64,000 nt of DNA from CAVZXS01 sp963779325 (GCA_963779325.1 CAVZXS010000022.1:124001-188000), one strand, 5' to 3'; shown: positions 17,423 through 27,383, counted from the stretch's first letter. A program made the numbers and translations. The notes: generated by a model not told the origin, from the letters alone.

Positions 17423-20400
17423 CTACGTCGTAACTACCTGCACCTCCAGCTCCGGTTTACTTTCCAAAAACTCCGTCATTTCATCATTCATTTCAAAACC
17501 TTTCTCCAATGTCATCAGGCTGATTTTGAGTTTTTCCTTCGGTTCGCTTACAATAAATCTCAGGCCTGCTTTGCCCGGGTTTGTTTTTATATTTTTTTCA
17601 AAAAAACTAACTACATCCGGCGTCAGGTCTTTTGGGTGAATATCTATCAGCAGTTGTTTTGTTAAATTCCTTTTCAGATTTTCTACCATGGTAATACCGG
17701 TTACTTTAAATTCAAATTCCGATTTATTATACCGTTGCTTAAAATACCCGGTGATGAAAACCGTGCTTCCTAATTGCAAAAAGTTATTATACTTCACATA
17801 GTCATCACTCCACAAAAGTATTTCGCTGCGACCGCTGTAATCTTCTATGGCAAAAATACCAAACTTATTTCCCTGCCTGGAAACACGATGCTGCGCATCG
17901 GCTACCAATCCTATTAATCTAAATGGTCTGCCGGGATTGGCTTGCGTATGTATAATGTCCTTGTATTCGTTGAACTCAAAAATTTTTGTGATGCCGTAAT
18001 GTTTCATCTCAAACTTATGATGATCTAACGGGTGGCCGCTTAAAAATATGCCCGTTACTTCTTTTTCATGATCTAATTGTGTTATTAACGGCCACGGCGG
18101 GCAATCGGGTAATTTGGGAGGCTGTATATCCAGTACGGATGGTAAATCACCAAACAATGTATTGGTTGTATTAGCCGTACTTGTTTGAAAAGCCTGGCCG
18201 AAACGAATAATTTTTTCAAGACCGTTCGCATTATCACCTTCGGGCACAAAGAAATATTTTGCCCTGTGATGTTCCGGGAAACAATCAAAAGCGCCTGCAT
18301 GCGCCAGGCTTTCTAATGTTTTTTTATTTACCGTACGTTGGTTTATTCTTTTTATAAAATCGAATACATCGGTAAACCAACCTTTCTTTCCTCTCTCTTC
18401 AATAATGCTTTCTACCGCAGCTTCACCAACACCTTTGAGGCCGCCCAAACCAAAACGAATTTCACCGGCTTTGTTTACTGCGAAGCCTTTCAGCGATTCA
18501 TTAATATCGGGCCCCAATACTTTTATACCCATACGTTTACACTCTTCCATAAAGAAGGTGATCTTTTCTATGCTGCCGGCATTGTTCAATACTGCCGACA
18601 TATACTCAGCAGGGTAGTGGGCTTTTAAGTATGCAGTTTGATAGGCCACATAAGCATAGCAAGTGGAGTGTGATTTATTAAATGCATATTGTGCAAAGGC
18701 TTCCCAGTCTGTCCATATTTTTTCTAATCTTTCTCTCGGGTATAAGTTTTTGGTGGCGCCTTCTATAAACTGAGCCTTCATTTTATCCAGCACCGATTTT
18801 TGTTTTTTACCCATCGCTTTACGCAACACATCAGCATCACCTTTACTGAAGTTGGCAAGCTTTTGCGCCAGCAACATTACCTGCTCCTGGTATACGGTAA
18901 TGCCATAAGTTTCTTTCAGTATTTCTTCCATCTCCGGCAAATCGTAAGTAATGGATTCGCGGCCGTGTTTGCGGTCAACATAGTTTGGTATGTAAGCCAT
19001 TGGCCCGGGGCGATACAAGGCGTTCATGGCAATAAGGTCTTCAATCTTATCCGCTTTTAATTCACGTAAATATTTTTGCATACCCGCACTCTCAAACTGA
19101 AACGTACCTATCGTATCGCCACGTTGATACAGTTGAAATGTTGTTTCATCATTTAACGGAATGGTATCGATATCAATTTCTACCCCGTGAATTTGTTTTA
19201 TTAATACCAATGCATTTTTTAAAATGGTTAATGTCTTTAATCCGAGAAAGTCCATTTTAATAACACCCGCATCTTCAATTACGCTGCCTTCAATTTGTGT
19301 CACCCACAAGGTGGATTCTTTAGAAGTAGCAACGGGGATGAGATCCGTTAAATCCTGCGGCGCAATGATGATGCCCGCCGCATGAATACCGGTATTTCGA
19401 ACGGAGCCTTCCAATCTTTCCGCTTCATGCAATATGGTGCTTTCAATGCCGGTGCTGTTATAAATTACTCTGAGTTTTTTTGCATTGTCTATATCATCCG
19501 CACCCAGGCCGTCCTTTTCTTCCAACGAATTTTCGCCTTCCTTTGCAGTAAGCGGTGCATGCAGCATTCTTTTTAATTTAGTTCCCGGTCTATCAGAAAC
19601 CAATTTTGATAAAGCCCTGCTTTCGGCCAACGGTAAATCCATTACACGGGCCACATCGGCAATACTTGATTTAGCAGCCATCGTACCATAGGTAATAATT
19701 TGCGCTACCTGGTTCTGCCCGTATTTCTGTACTACATAGTCAATTACTTTTTGTCTTCCTTCATCATCAAAGTCGGTATCTATATCCGGCATCGACTTGC
19801 GATCGGGATTTAAAAATCGTTCGAAAAGTAAATTGTATTTTATCGGATCAATATTGGTAATACCTATACAATATGCCACCACACTTCCTGCTGCTGAACC
19901 GCGGCCGGGGCCTACAAATACACCTATGTCGCGACCGGCTTGTATAAAATCGCTTACAATTAAAAAATAACCGGCGAACCCCATTGTTTTTACGGTAAAT
20001 AATTCAAAATCTATCCGCTCACGAATTTCTTCCGTTATTTCACTGTACCTTTTTTTAGCGCCTTCGTAAGTAATATGTTTTAAATATTCCCATTGGTTCA
20101 GCGTGGTATCGGCATGCACTTGAAATTCTTTCGGAACCGGGAAATTGGGAAGAAGGATATCTCTCTTAAGATTTAATAAATCTACTTTATCAACTATCTC
20201 ATTCGTGTTATCAATGGCTTCAGGTAAATCACTGAACGTTTTACTCATTTCCTCCGTTTTCTTAAAATAAAACTGGTCGTTGGGAAATGCGAAGCGTTTA
20301 TCTTTTACATTAATGTCATCATCATTAAAATCACGCAGGGCGGGAGTGGCTAATTTTTCGCCGGTATTTATACAAAGCAAAATATCATGCGCATTAAAAT

Positions 20401-21061
20401 CACTTTGGTCTACATAGTGCGAATCATTGCTGGCTATTATTTTTACACCGTACTTGCGTGCAAAGTTTACCAATACTTCATTTACTTTATTCTGTTCGCC
20501 CATACCGTGGCGTTGCAGCTCTACATAATAATCATCGCCAAATAAATCGAGCCACCATTTAAATTCTTTTTCAGCTTCCGCTTCTCCTTTTTTTAAAATG
20601 AGTTGCGGTACCATGGCGCCCAGGCAGCAAGTGGTAGCTATCAATCCTTCGTGGTATTTTACAACCAGGTCCTTATCAATACGCGGATACTTGCTGTACA
20701 TCCCCTCTATAAAGCCAAGTGATGTAAGCTTTACTAAGTTTCGGTATCCCTGTTCGTTTTTAGCTAATAAAATTTGGTGATGACGAACATCTTTATCGTC
20801 CTTGCTGAATGTTTTACGACTGCGGTCGGCGGCTAAGTAAAATTCGCAACCTACAATGGGTTTTACTTTTACTTTCCCGTTTTCATCTTTGTGTTTGTAG
20901 GCTTCCGATACAAATTCAAATACGCCGAACATATTGCCATGGTCGCTGATGGCGAGAGCCGGCATATTATCGTCAATGGCTTTTTTATAGAGCTTTTGAA
21001 TGGAAGCGGCGCCATCTAACAAAGAGAATTGTGTATGTACGTGTAAATGAGAAAATTTCAT
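17423..21061 (-). CDS. dnaE: DNA polymerase III subunit alpha
   Basis: About 1212 residues, the catalytic subunit of the replicative polymerase. The N-terminal PHP domain begins HLHVHTQFSLLDG. The polymerase palm has GPGRGSAAGSVVAYC (about residues 385-400) and the catalytic aspartates in PDIDTDFDD (about residue 430). The tandem helix-hairpin-helix region and an OB-fold (GLVADAQHRVSRQGNKFG) come near the end. I choose the ATG at 21061 (MKFSHLHVH), the family start, over the in-frame ATG three codons earlier. It is preceded at 34 bases by the beta-propeller gene on the same strand, with which it may be cotranscribed. Intact over 3.6 kb, unlike several neighbours. Confidence 0.97.
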   Translation of the reverse strand: MKFSHLHVHTQFSLLDGAASIQKLYKKAIDDNMPALAISDHGNMFGVFEFVSEAYKHKDENGKVKVKPIVGCEFYLAADRSRKTFSKDDKDVRHHQILLAKNEQGYRNLVKLTSLGFIEGMYSKYPRIDKDLVVKYHEGLIATTCCLGAMVPQLILKKGEAEAEKEFKWWLDLFGDDYYVELQRHGMGEQNKVNEVLVNFARKYGVKIIASNDSHYVDQSDFNAHDILLCINTGEKLATPALRDFNDDDINVKDKRFAFPNDQFYFKKTEEMSKTFSDLPEAIDNTNEIVDKVDLLNLKRDILLPNFPVPKEFQVHADTTLNQWEYLKHITYEGAKKRYSEITEEIRERIDFELFTVKTMGFAGYFLIVSDFIQAGRDIGVFVGPGRGSAAGSVVAYCIGITNIDPIKYNLLFERFLNPDRKSMPDIDTDFDDEGRQKVIDYVVQKYGQNQVAQIITYGTMAAKSSIADVARVMDLPLAESRALSKLVSDRPGTKLKRMLHAPLTAKEGENSLEEKDGLGADDIDNAKKLRVIYNSTGIESTILHEAERLEGSVRNTGIHAAGIIIAPQDLTDLIPVATSKESTLWVTQIEGSVIEDAGVIKMDFLGLKTLTILKNALVLIKQIHGVEIDIDTIPLNDETTFQLYQRGDTIGTFQFESAGMQKYLRELKADKIEDLIAMNALYRPGPMAYIPNYVDRKHGRESITYDLPEMEEILKETYGITVYQEQVMLLAQKLANFSKGDADVLRKAMGKKQKSVLDKMKAQFIEGATKNLYPRERLEKIWTDWEAFAQYAFNKSHSTCYAYVAYQTAYLKAHYPAEYMSAVLNNAGSIEKITFFMEECKRMGIKVLGPDINESLKGFAVNKAGEIRFGLGGLKGVGEAAVESIIEERGKKGWFTDVFDFIKRINQRTVNKKTLESLAHAGAFDCFPEHHRAKYFFVPEGDNANGLEKIIRFGQAFQTSTANTTNTLFGDLPSVLDIQPPKLPDCPPWPLITQLDHEKEVTGIFLSGHPLDHHKFEMKHYGITKIFEFNEYKDIIHTQANPGRPFRLIGLVADAQHRVSRQGNKFGIFAIEDYSGRSEILLWSDDYVKYNNFLQLGSTVFITGYFKQRYNKSEFEFKVTGITMVENLKRNLTKQLLIDIHPKDLTPDVVSFFEKNIKTNPGKAGLRFIVSEPKEKLKISLMTLEKGFEMNDEMTEFLESKPELEVQVVTT

Positions 21062-21094
21062 ATTATGCAAACTGAAGCTTCGTGCTTTCAGCTT

Positions 21095-22330
21095 TTATTT
21101 TTTTGTAAAGGTATAAATATTAATAGTGCCCTTGGTGTAGGCGCAAACCCATGCTTCTAATTTGTTATCATCTTCATAAATATCCACACCCACCGGGCTG
21201 CCTTTGCATTCCAGCGAATACAGCTTTTCAAAACGATCGTCATGAATTTTAAATACATCTATTGAATTACCGCTGTAGCAGGTGGCAAATAAAAATTTAT
21301 GATTCTTAGATAAAATAATTGTTCGGGGCTGCGCTTTTGTTTTGGTGCTAAATAGTGTCTTGCCTGTAGCCGCATCAATACAGGCTACGGTAGCCAATTT
21401 ATTATACGAAACAAAAAGGCGATGCTTATTATCCATTACTACATGTCGCGGATTGGAAGCGACTTGTATTGAAGCAGAATCTTTTTCCCATGTTTTATTA
21501 TCAATCACCGTTAATTCGCTGCCGCCCATTTGCGCTACGTAGGATTTGCCGCTGCTGTCATCAACAGCTATTCCCCTCGGAATAGTAGTTACCGGAATAT
21601 CTTTAATTAGTTTTCCATAAGGGTATTTTTCTTCATTTACACTTAAAACACTTATGCTTTCGGAGTGCCAGTTACTTACTAAAACGTTTTTACTGTCGGC
21701 GGTACGTGAAATTATTTTTGGCGTGGAGCCTGTTTTTATTAACGGTACACGAAAAGAATCTTTATTACCCGTGGCCTTATCAATTAAATAAATAAGTTTT
21801 GTATTTTCTATGGCAGTTTGTTTTTTATGTTCCTGTATGCTGTCAATAAAAATGGGTACAATACCGCCTGCGTTGTGTAATGAAATCCATAATATTTTAT
21901 CATTATTGGTAAAGCAGGCTTCTACGGGTTTTTCCTCAAAGGAGGCAATAGGTTTGTCCAGTGCATAATTCCAGCCGGTGCCTTTGGTAGGTTTAAATTT
22001 AAACTCCCTAATAATCTTCCTGGTAGGTTGGTTGAACTCATATACACTCATTCCTTCCAGGTTCATGGCATATAGCCGGGTGCTGTTTGTGTTAAAAAGT
22101 ACTGATTTTGTACCCGATGACGCCGCCAGTTTTTCTACTTTTAAAAAGACAAGGTTATCATAATCTTTCAGCTTTTTAGGCTTAATTGAGTCGGATGGGG
22201 GTAAAATAAAGGGTTTAGGAACAGAATCGGTACGATTTTCTATTATACGTATCGGCTTGCTCTCACCCGACCCGCTAAAGCAGCTTAGTGTAATGAAACT
22301 GAGGAAGATAGATGATATTACGGGTTGCAT
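21095..22330 (-). CDS. YncE-like beta-propeller lipoprotein
   Basis: About 411 residues. The start at 22330 gives a lipoprotein signal (MQPVISSIFLSFITLSC); an earlier in-frame ATG at 22360 would add 10 residues before the signal. The body is made of repeated blades such as GIAVDDSSGKSYVAQMGG, SNPRHVVMDNKHRLFVSY and QPRTIILSKNHKFLFATC, the YVTN/YncE seven-blade pattern. No catalytic residues are recognisable. Such proteins are envelope-located and usually of unknown role. It lies directly upstream of dnaE on the same strand and divergent from the NlpC/P60 gene. Confidence 0.75.
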   Translation of the reverse strand: MQPVISSIFLSFITLSCFSGSGESKPIRIIENRTDSVPKPFILPPSDSIKPKKLKDYDNLVFLKVEKLAASSGTKSVLFNTNSTRLYAMNLEGMSVYEFNQPTRKIIREFKFKPTKGTGWNYALDKPIASFEEKPVEACFTNNDKILWISLHNAGGIVPIFIDSIQEHKKQTAIENTKLIYLIDKATGNKDSFRVPLIKTGSTPKIISRTADSKNVLVSNWHSESISVLSVNEEKYPYGKLIKDIPVTTIPRGIAVDDSSGKSYVAQMGGSELTVIDNKTWEKDSASIQVASNPRHVVMDNKHRLFVSYNKLATVACIDAATGKTLFSTKTKAQPRTIILSKNHKFLFATCYSGNSIDVFKIHDDRFEKLYSLECKGSPVGVDIYEDDNKLEAWVCAYTKGTINIYTFTKK

Positions 22331-22431
22331 GATGATATTTAATGAAGTGGTGGAAAGCAAATAAAAGAATAATATAATAGATTACCGGAAAATTCGTTTA
22401 GATAATATCCACAGGCAAAGATTTTTTGGGT

Positions 22432-22439
22432 TAGTTTTG
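22432..22439 (+). promoter_or_regulatory. -7 element for the NlpC/P60 lipoprotein gene
   Basis: TAGTTTTG, an exact TAnnTTTG match, followed by GCCCC as in the lptD promoter at 51404. It lies 47 bases before the start codon. No convincing -33 TTTG is seen. Confidence 0.5.
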
Positions 22440-22486
22440 CCCCTTTTAAATCCTGCCTCTAAAAGTTATCCTAAAATAAAGACCAT

Positions 22487-23230
22487 ATGATTAAAAACAT
22501 ATTAGTAGCGGCGGTTTTAGTTTTTTTACTTGGCAGTTGCAACACGTTTAAGCCCTTGACTCTAATGGCCAATAAACAGGCCAAAGTGCCTGTGCAAAAG
22601 AATAATGAAATCAAGTTTATTGACGAGATTTCAGTTGTTCCCCAGTCTTCTGTTACATCCGTAAGTTCCGGCAATAATGACCCAATTATAGAATCGGAAG
22701 AAAATATGACCGGTCAAGTGTTGGAGTCGGTTGAAAAACCTAATCCTGTTTTTGCTGATTATACTTCTTCAGCCTCTATTGAGAAAGCAAACGCTATACA
22801 GTTCAAATATTCCGTTTTATTAAACACTGAAGTTGAAAAGGTGAAGAACATTACAACCTTTCAATACATTGATGGTTGGTTGGGTACCCGCTATTGCATG
22901 GGCGGTACCACCAAGCGTTGTATTGATTGCTCTGCTTTTACACAATCTTTTTATTCCGCTTTATATAATACTACCATTCCGCGTACGGCCCGCAACCAAT
23001 ATTCGGCAGCGCACCGAGTTTCGAAAAACGAGTTGCAGGAAGGCGATTTGCTTTTCTTCAATACCCGCGGCGGCATATCACATGTAGGTGTTTATTTGCA
23101 AAACAATAAATTTGTTCATGCTACCAGCTCCAAAGGCATTATGATCAGCGATTTGTCTGATTCATATTGGTCGAAGCGTTATGTGTCTGCCGGTAAATTA
23201 CCAAAGGATGGCATGGCGGCAAGCCGGTAG
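22487..23230 (+). CDS. NlpC/P60 family cell-wall peptidase, lipoprotein
   Basis: 247 residues. Lipobox LLGSC with Cys18. Residues 20-110 form a low-complexity linker, followed by a C-terminal NlpC/P60 papain-like domain: catalytic Cys148 in RCIDCSAF, His199 in ISHVGVYL, and a polar third residue at His211 in KFVHATS. Such enzymes (Spr/MepS type) cut peptide crosslinks of murein from the outer-membrane side. It begins with its own promoter box and is followed by the two-component genes after 217 bases. Family is secure. Confidence 0.9.
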   Translation: MIKNILVAAVLVFLLGSCNTFKPLTLMANKQAKVPVQKNNEIKFIDEISVVPQSSVTSVSSGNNDPIIESEENMTGQVLESVEKPNPVFADYTSSASIEKANAIQFKYSVLLNTEVEKVKNITTFQYIDGWLGTRYCMGGTTKRCIDCSAFTQSFYSALYNTTIPRTARNQYSAAHRVSKNELQEGDLLFFNTRGGISHVGVYLQNNKFVHATSSKGIMISDLSDSYWSKRYVSAGKLPKDGMAASR

Positions 23231-23354
23231 TTCATCATAATAAAGTTCATCACCAGTAAATTTTAAATAGGGAAACCTTTCCGGTTACCTCTATACATAG
23301 CTTATTTAAACTATACAATTTCTCCACTACAATTTTTACGGAAACTATTTCATT

Positions 23355-23374
23355 AAAACTACCCTTTAGGGTAA
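23355..23374. promoter_or_regulatory. Palindromic operator candidate before the histidine kinase
   Basis: AAAACTACCCTTTAGGGTAA contains the perfect inverted repeat TACCCT-TT-AGGGTA, 74 bases before the kinase start. A near copy in reverse-complement form of the core is found at 26121-26140, before the next gene after the response regulator. Confidence 0.5.
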
Positions 23375-23447
23375 GTAATCATTAGTTTAAATGCGGCAAT
23401 TTTAAACCGGCAATAAACTTAAGCAGAAGAATGCGTAAATTACTGTA

Positions 23448-25373
23448 ATGAAGCGGCTCTTTTTCCAGGTTATTCAACTCTGTATACTTGCACAACTGAC
23501 GGCACAGGATGGCAGAGAATTGTCAGCTGTAAAGAAAAAAATTACCGGTGACAGTTTATTATCTATCAGTCAACTGATTTTGAAAGCGAAGGAAGTTGGT
23601 GAAAAAGATACTTCAGCGGCAGATAAAATTTTTAGAAAGGCCATAGCTAAAGCGATAAAAGCCGGTGATGAATACAATGCGGGTAAAGGCTATGCTGAAA
23701 TGGGAGACATGTACTTCCTTCATAAAAATCATAATAAATCTTTCGGCGCTTTTTTTAATGCAAAAGAATATTTTGTAAAAAGCGGTTCACAAAAAGAAAT
23801 AGCTGTTACAAATTTCAAACTGGGCAGACAACAATATTACCGTGGTAATTATAAAATCTCTTCGGGGCATCTTAGTTTTGCCATGCAATTGGCAAAACAA
23901 CAAAAACTGAAAAATCTTGAGTCGGATATACTGGAATATATGGGTATTCTGTACCATGTAATGCCCGTACCCGAATACCAAAGCAGCGGCCTTTTAAAAA
24001 AATCATTAGAAATCAAACAACAACTTAAAGATCAAAATGGCGAGTTGCATATTCTTGAAAAGTTAGCCGGCGTTTATTATGATCAAAAAAAATTTGACAG
24101 TTCTCTCAACTACAGCAATTCTGCAGTGGCTCTTGCAGAAAAGCTCAACTTGCAGTATGCTGCGAACCTTTCACGATTAGATCAAATACCCGCACTGTTG
24201 CGCCTGGATAAATATACCGAAGCAAAAGAAAAACTTTTCTTTGTAAAAACAAATAAGTTCGATTCGGCAGATTTAAATATAAATATCAGGTATTATACAC
24301 AGGCCGGAAATTATTATGTGGCCTTGAGTGATACGACAGTAGCTGCAAAAAAATACGATACCGCCCTTCATATCGCACATGTTTCAGGGTTTCCTGAATT
24401 GTCTGCTTTGGTTTATCGTCATATGGCCGGCGCTTATTATTACAGCAACAATTTTAAAAAAGCCTATGAGTATCAATTGGAATACGGCGATAAAATGGCG
24501 GGTCTTTATTCAAACGAAAATTTTAAGCCGGTTAAAGAATTGGAATTGATTCTGAAAGCAAACAGTACCGAGGATGAAGTAAAATATTTGAGCATTCAGA
24601 ATGAAATAAAAGAAGTTCGTTTAAAGAATGAAAAAATTCTGCGATCAGTTCTCCTGGTAAGCGCCGGCGGATTCCTTTTATCCGCCGGCGTCATTTTCTT
24701 TTTGTACCGAAAGCAAAAAAGAAAAAGTGATATTATTGAAAAACAGGATGCCGATCTGCAAACACTGATGAAAGAAATTCATCACCGTGTAAAGAATAAC
24801 CTGCAGGTTATTTCGAGCCTGCTCGATTTACAATCGCATACCATCGGACATAAGCAAGCATCCGAAGCGATCAAAGAAAGTCGTAACAGGGTGCAGGCGA
24901 TGGCGCTTATTCATCAGCATCTTTACGGCGAAGGGAATATGAAGACAATAAAAATGGAAGATTATATTAACAGCTTAGTGCTGAGTCTTTTTTCATCGTA
25001 TAATATAAAGAAAAATAAAATTGTACTGGAAACAAAAATAGATACCGTTTCAGCGGATGCGGAACCCGTAATTCTAATGGGGCTGGTGCTGAATGAATTG
25101 ATCAGCAATGCGCTTAAATATGCATTTTGTAATAAAGAAACCGGTACTTTATCTATAACGCTGAAGCAAAATGAAAACAGCGATTATTTTCTTTTAGAGG
25201 TAAAGGATGACGGAGCAGGATTCCCGCCCGGCTTCAATATTTACCGAACGGAGTCATTTGGTTATAAATTGGTAAAAGCATTTGCGCATAAATTAAAAGC
25301 GAGGCTGGAAGTATTTAATGATAACGGCGCCTGCGTGCAATTGTATATCAGGAAATTTAAAATTACTTCATGA
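23448..25373 (+). CDS. TPR-containing membrane sensor histidine kinase (HisKA_2 type)
   Basis: 641 residues. An N-terminal signal peptide (to about residue 20) precedes a periplasmic array of TPR-like helices (about 50-370), one membrane span (about 400-421, SVLLVSAGGFLLSAGVIFFL), a short coiled segment, and the DHp domain KEIHHRVKNNLQVISSLLDL with the phospho-accepting His at 445/446. The ATPase domain follows, with LNELISNALKYAF (N box) and DDGAGFP (G1). It is paired with the response regulator 16 bases downstream. TPR sensors of this layout are common in Bacteroidota; the signal is unknown. The palindrome at 23355 may mean autoregulation. Confidence 0.9.
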   Translation: MKRLFFQVIQLCILAQLTAQDGRELSAVKKKITGDSLLSISQLILKAKEVGEKDTSAADKIFRKAIAKAIKAGDEYNAGKGYAEMGDMYFLHKNHNKSFGAFFNAKEYFVKSGSQKEIAVTNFKLGRQQYYRGNYKISSGHLSFAMQLAKQQKLKNLESDILEYMGILYHVMPVPEYQSSGLLKKSLEIKQQLKDQNGELHILEKLAGVYYDQKKFDSSLNYSNSAVALAEKLNLQYAANLSRLDQIPALLRLDKYTEAKEKLFFVKTNKFDSADLNINIRYYTQAGNYYVALSDTTVAAKKYDTALHIAHVSGFPELSALVYRHMAGAYYYSNNFKKAYEYQLEYGDKMAGLYSNENFKPVKELELILKANSTEDEVKYLSIQNEIKEVRLKNEKILRSVLLVSAGGFLLSAGVIFFLYRKQKRKSDIIEKQDADLQTLMKEIHHRVKNNLQVISSLLDLQSHTIGHKQASEAIKESRNRVQAMALIHQHLYGEGNMKTIKMEDYINSLVLSLFSSYNIKKNKIVLETKIDTVSADAEPVILMGLVLNELISNALKYAFCNKETGTLSITLKQNENSDYFLLEVKDDGAGFPPGFNIYRTESFGYKLVKAFAHKLKARLEVFNDNGACVQLYIRKFKITS

Positions 25374-25389
25374 GCTGATTTTTTTGGAT

Positions 25390-26013
25390 ATGGAGAAAAT
25401 ACAAATATTAATTGTAGAAGATGAACCCGTCATTGCGGAGAATATCGCCTGGTATCTCAACAATCACGATTTCAACGTATGCGGCATTGCCTATGATGAT
25501 GATGAGGCGATGATGTTTCTTGAAAACAGAACACCCGATGCGATGATATTGGATATAAACTTAGAAAGCGAAATGAACGGACTTGATATTGCCGCTTATG
25601 TAAATGATAATTGCCCGATACCTTTTGTTTTACTCACTTCTTATGCCGATAAAGAAACTATAGAACAGGCTAAAAAAGTAAAGCCTTGGGGTTATATTGT
25701 AAAACCGTTTAATGAAAACACCTTGCTGGCTTCGTTGGAAATGGCTATTTCTAATTTTGCACAAACGAGTAATCAAAACCGGCCTGAACCAAGATTGGAA
25801 AAAATAAACAAACATCTTTTCAATCATGTCACCGAACGGGAGTTTGATGTGCTGAAATTGATTTACGAAGGCAAAACAAATCAGCAAATTGCCGAAGAAC
25901 TTTTTGTTTCGGTCAATACCGTCAAAAAACATATTAACAACGCATACCTGAAATTAGATGTAATTACAAGAACTACCGCCATTGCACGCCTGCGTGAGCT
26001 GATGGCGATATAA
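25390..26013 (+). CDS. LuxR/NarL-type response regulator
   Basis: 207 residues. Receiver domain with acidic pocket Glu10/Asp11, phospho-acceptor Asp55 in MILDINLES, the Thr/Ser of LLTSYAD and the Lys of YIVKPF. The C-terminal LuxR-type helix-turn-helix runs from VTEREFDVLKLIYEGKTNQ through VSVNTVKKHINNAYLKL. I start at 25390 (MEKIQILIVEDEP); the frame is open from 25318, inside the kinase gene, but those residues are not part of a receiver. It is cotranscribed with the kinase. Target genes are not known; see the shared palindromes at 23355 and 26121. Confidence 0.92.
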   Translation: MEKIQILIVEDEPVIAENIAWYLNNHDFNVCGIAYDDDEAMMFLENRTPDAMILDINLESEMNGLDIAAYVNDNCPIPFVLLTSYADKETIEQAKKVKPWGYIVKPFNENTLLASLEMAISNFAQTSNQNRPEPRLEKINKHLFNHVTEREFDVLKLIYEGKTNQQIAEELFVSVNTVKKHINNAYLKLDVITRTTAIARLRELMAI

Positions 26014-26120
26014 ACCATCCCAATTTTAATACCACCGTCTTTTTTTAGTTGCCGGGTAATTTTTTACTTGCTTTCCTCTTCAATTTTTTCCGCCATATCC
26101 CCACTTTCGGGTATTTTATA

Positions 26121-26140
26121 AAAACTATCCTAAAGGGTAA
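26121..26140. promoter_or_regulatory. Second copy of the palindromic operator candidate
   Basis: AAAACTATCCTAAAGGGTAA matches the element at 23355-23374 at 17 of 20 positions. Its core TATCCT-AA-AGGGTA is the reverse complement of the first core with one mismatch. It lies 68 bases before the unknown lipoprotein gene, almost the same distance as the first copy from the kinase start. Confidence 0.5.
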
Positions 26141-26207
26141 CCGCATCGGGTTTTATGTTCGGGAACTTTGACTTGTATCAGTCTATTAACTAGTAAAACT
26201 TATTACC

Positions 26208-27383
26208 ATGAAACACATTAATCAATTTTTAAAATTCTCCTGTATAGTAATTTTTTGCGGAGGACTTATGCTTACCTGTCGCAAGAATGATAATCCACCA
26301 CCGGATGATCCGCCTCCTGTAATTAAAGTTGATTCAATTAATGCCGACACTATTGCCAATCATCTTCAATTTAAGAATGCCAAAAAAATAAACGGAACGA
26401 TTCCAAAAGGGCCGGCCGGCAGTTCATTGAAAATTTCCTTTGAAGACACACTTTACCTTGTGGATAAATGGAAACTCCCCATAGAATTTCTGCATGTGGA
26501 TACAACGAAAAACGTGGCAGGCGTATATATACAAGTGCATGTAGGATCTACCGGGTCAACATTTTATTACGATGTTCCCGAAGTGCCTGATATTGCCACC
26601 AGCGATACAGTATCTATGATACTAGTGGGTATCGATCCTAAAGGCCTTGAAGATACTTCCGGAGTGCCTCCCGCAGGAGGAGCGCCCCCTTTTGAAATCA
26701 CTTTTGTTCCCCATGATCCAAATGGCTTGCCGCTGGGTGAGGTTACTGTGCCTGTTGATATTTTGACACCAAATGTAAATATCAATGGTGAATGTGGACT
26801 TATTACAAAACCGGGAGAATATTGGAATTGGAGCATGTCTTTTACACCAGATCCCAATAATCCAACGGGGACAGATATTTTTTTTAACAGCCCCAACAAG
26901 TTGTGGGGGCTAATCGGTCAATTAATTCAGGGTTGTTGTACTGATGGGATTTCCGCTTACACTGCTAATTGTCTTGAGAAGAACAAACGGAAGTTGAATT
27001 TCCAAACTTTTTTTAACTGGCCCAATGAGATTTATAAATTCTTTGAAGATGGTACTTATGCGGGACTGTCAGAATTCATCTCGGCTGACCCCGATCCGCA
27101 GGCAAGTAATTTTTGCGGAACCGGTTCAGGTAAAGTAAAGGAAGATTTCGATCGCTACTTCCTGGAAGGCACATGGACGATTAGCTCGTCTATGTTCCTT
27201 ACTAATATAGGAACTTCAACGCCGCAAGGCGGTAGTCTTGCCGCAAGACCATTGGGTAAAATAGAACTTGTATCCTGTCGTCTCCTTATAATAGTTGAAC
27301 CGAGTAGAGAAGTGCCCGGTAGAGATTTAGTAAAATTTTATACCCGACAAAATTCAAGTTCACCCGAATGGTATCCTTTGTAA
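26208..27383 (+). CDS. Unknown lipoprotein
   Basis: 391 residues that I cannot assign to a family. The signal peptide ends in the lipobox LMLTC (Cys24), followed by a Pro/Asp-rich linker (NPPPDDPPPV). The body looks beta-rich, with a proline-glycine run (GVPPAGGAPPFEITFVP) and paired cysteines at GECG, GCCTDG, TANCLEK and NFCG that could form disulfides. It is probably anchored in the outer membrane. The palindrome at 26121 suggests control by the adjacent response regulator. The next gene, the S74 protein, starts 152 bases downstream on the same strand. Confidence 0.7.
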   Translation: MKHINQFLKFSCIVIFCGGLMLTCRKNDNPPPDDPPPVIKVDSINADTIANHLQFKNAKKINGTIPKGPAGSSLKISFEDTLYLVDKWKLPIEFLHVDTTKNVAGVYIQVHVGSTGSTFYYDVPEVPDIATSDTVSMILVGIDPKGLEDTSGVPPAGGAPPFEITFVPHDPNGLPLGEVTVPVDILTPNVNINGECGLITKPGEYWNWSMSFTPDPNNPTGTDIFFNSPNKLWGLIGQLIQGCCTDGISAYTANCLEKNKRKLNFQTFFNWPNEIYKFFEDGTYAGLSEFISADPDPQASNFCGTGSGKVKEDFDRYFLEGTWTISSSMFLTNIGTSTPQGGSLAARPLGKIELVSCRLLIIVEPSREVPGRDLVKFYTRQNSSSPEWYPL

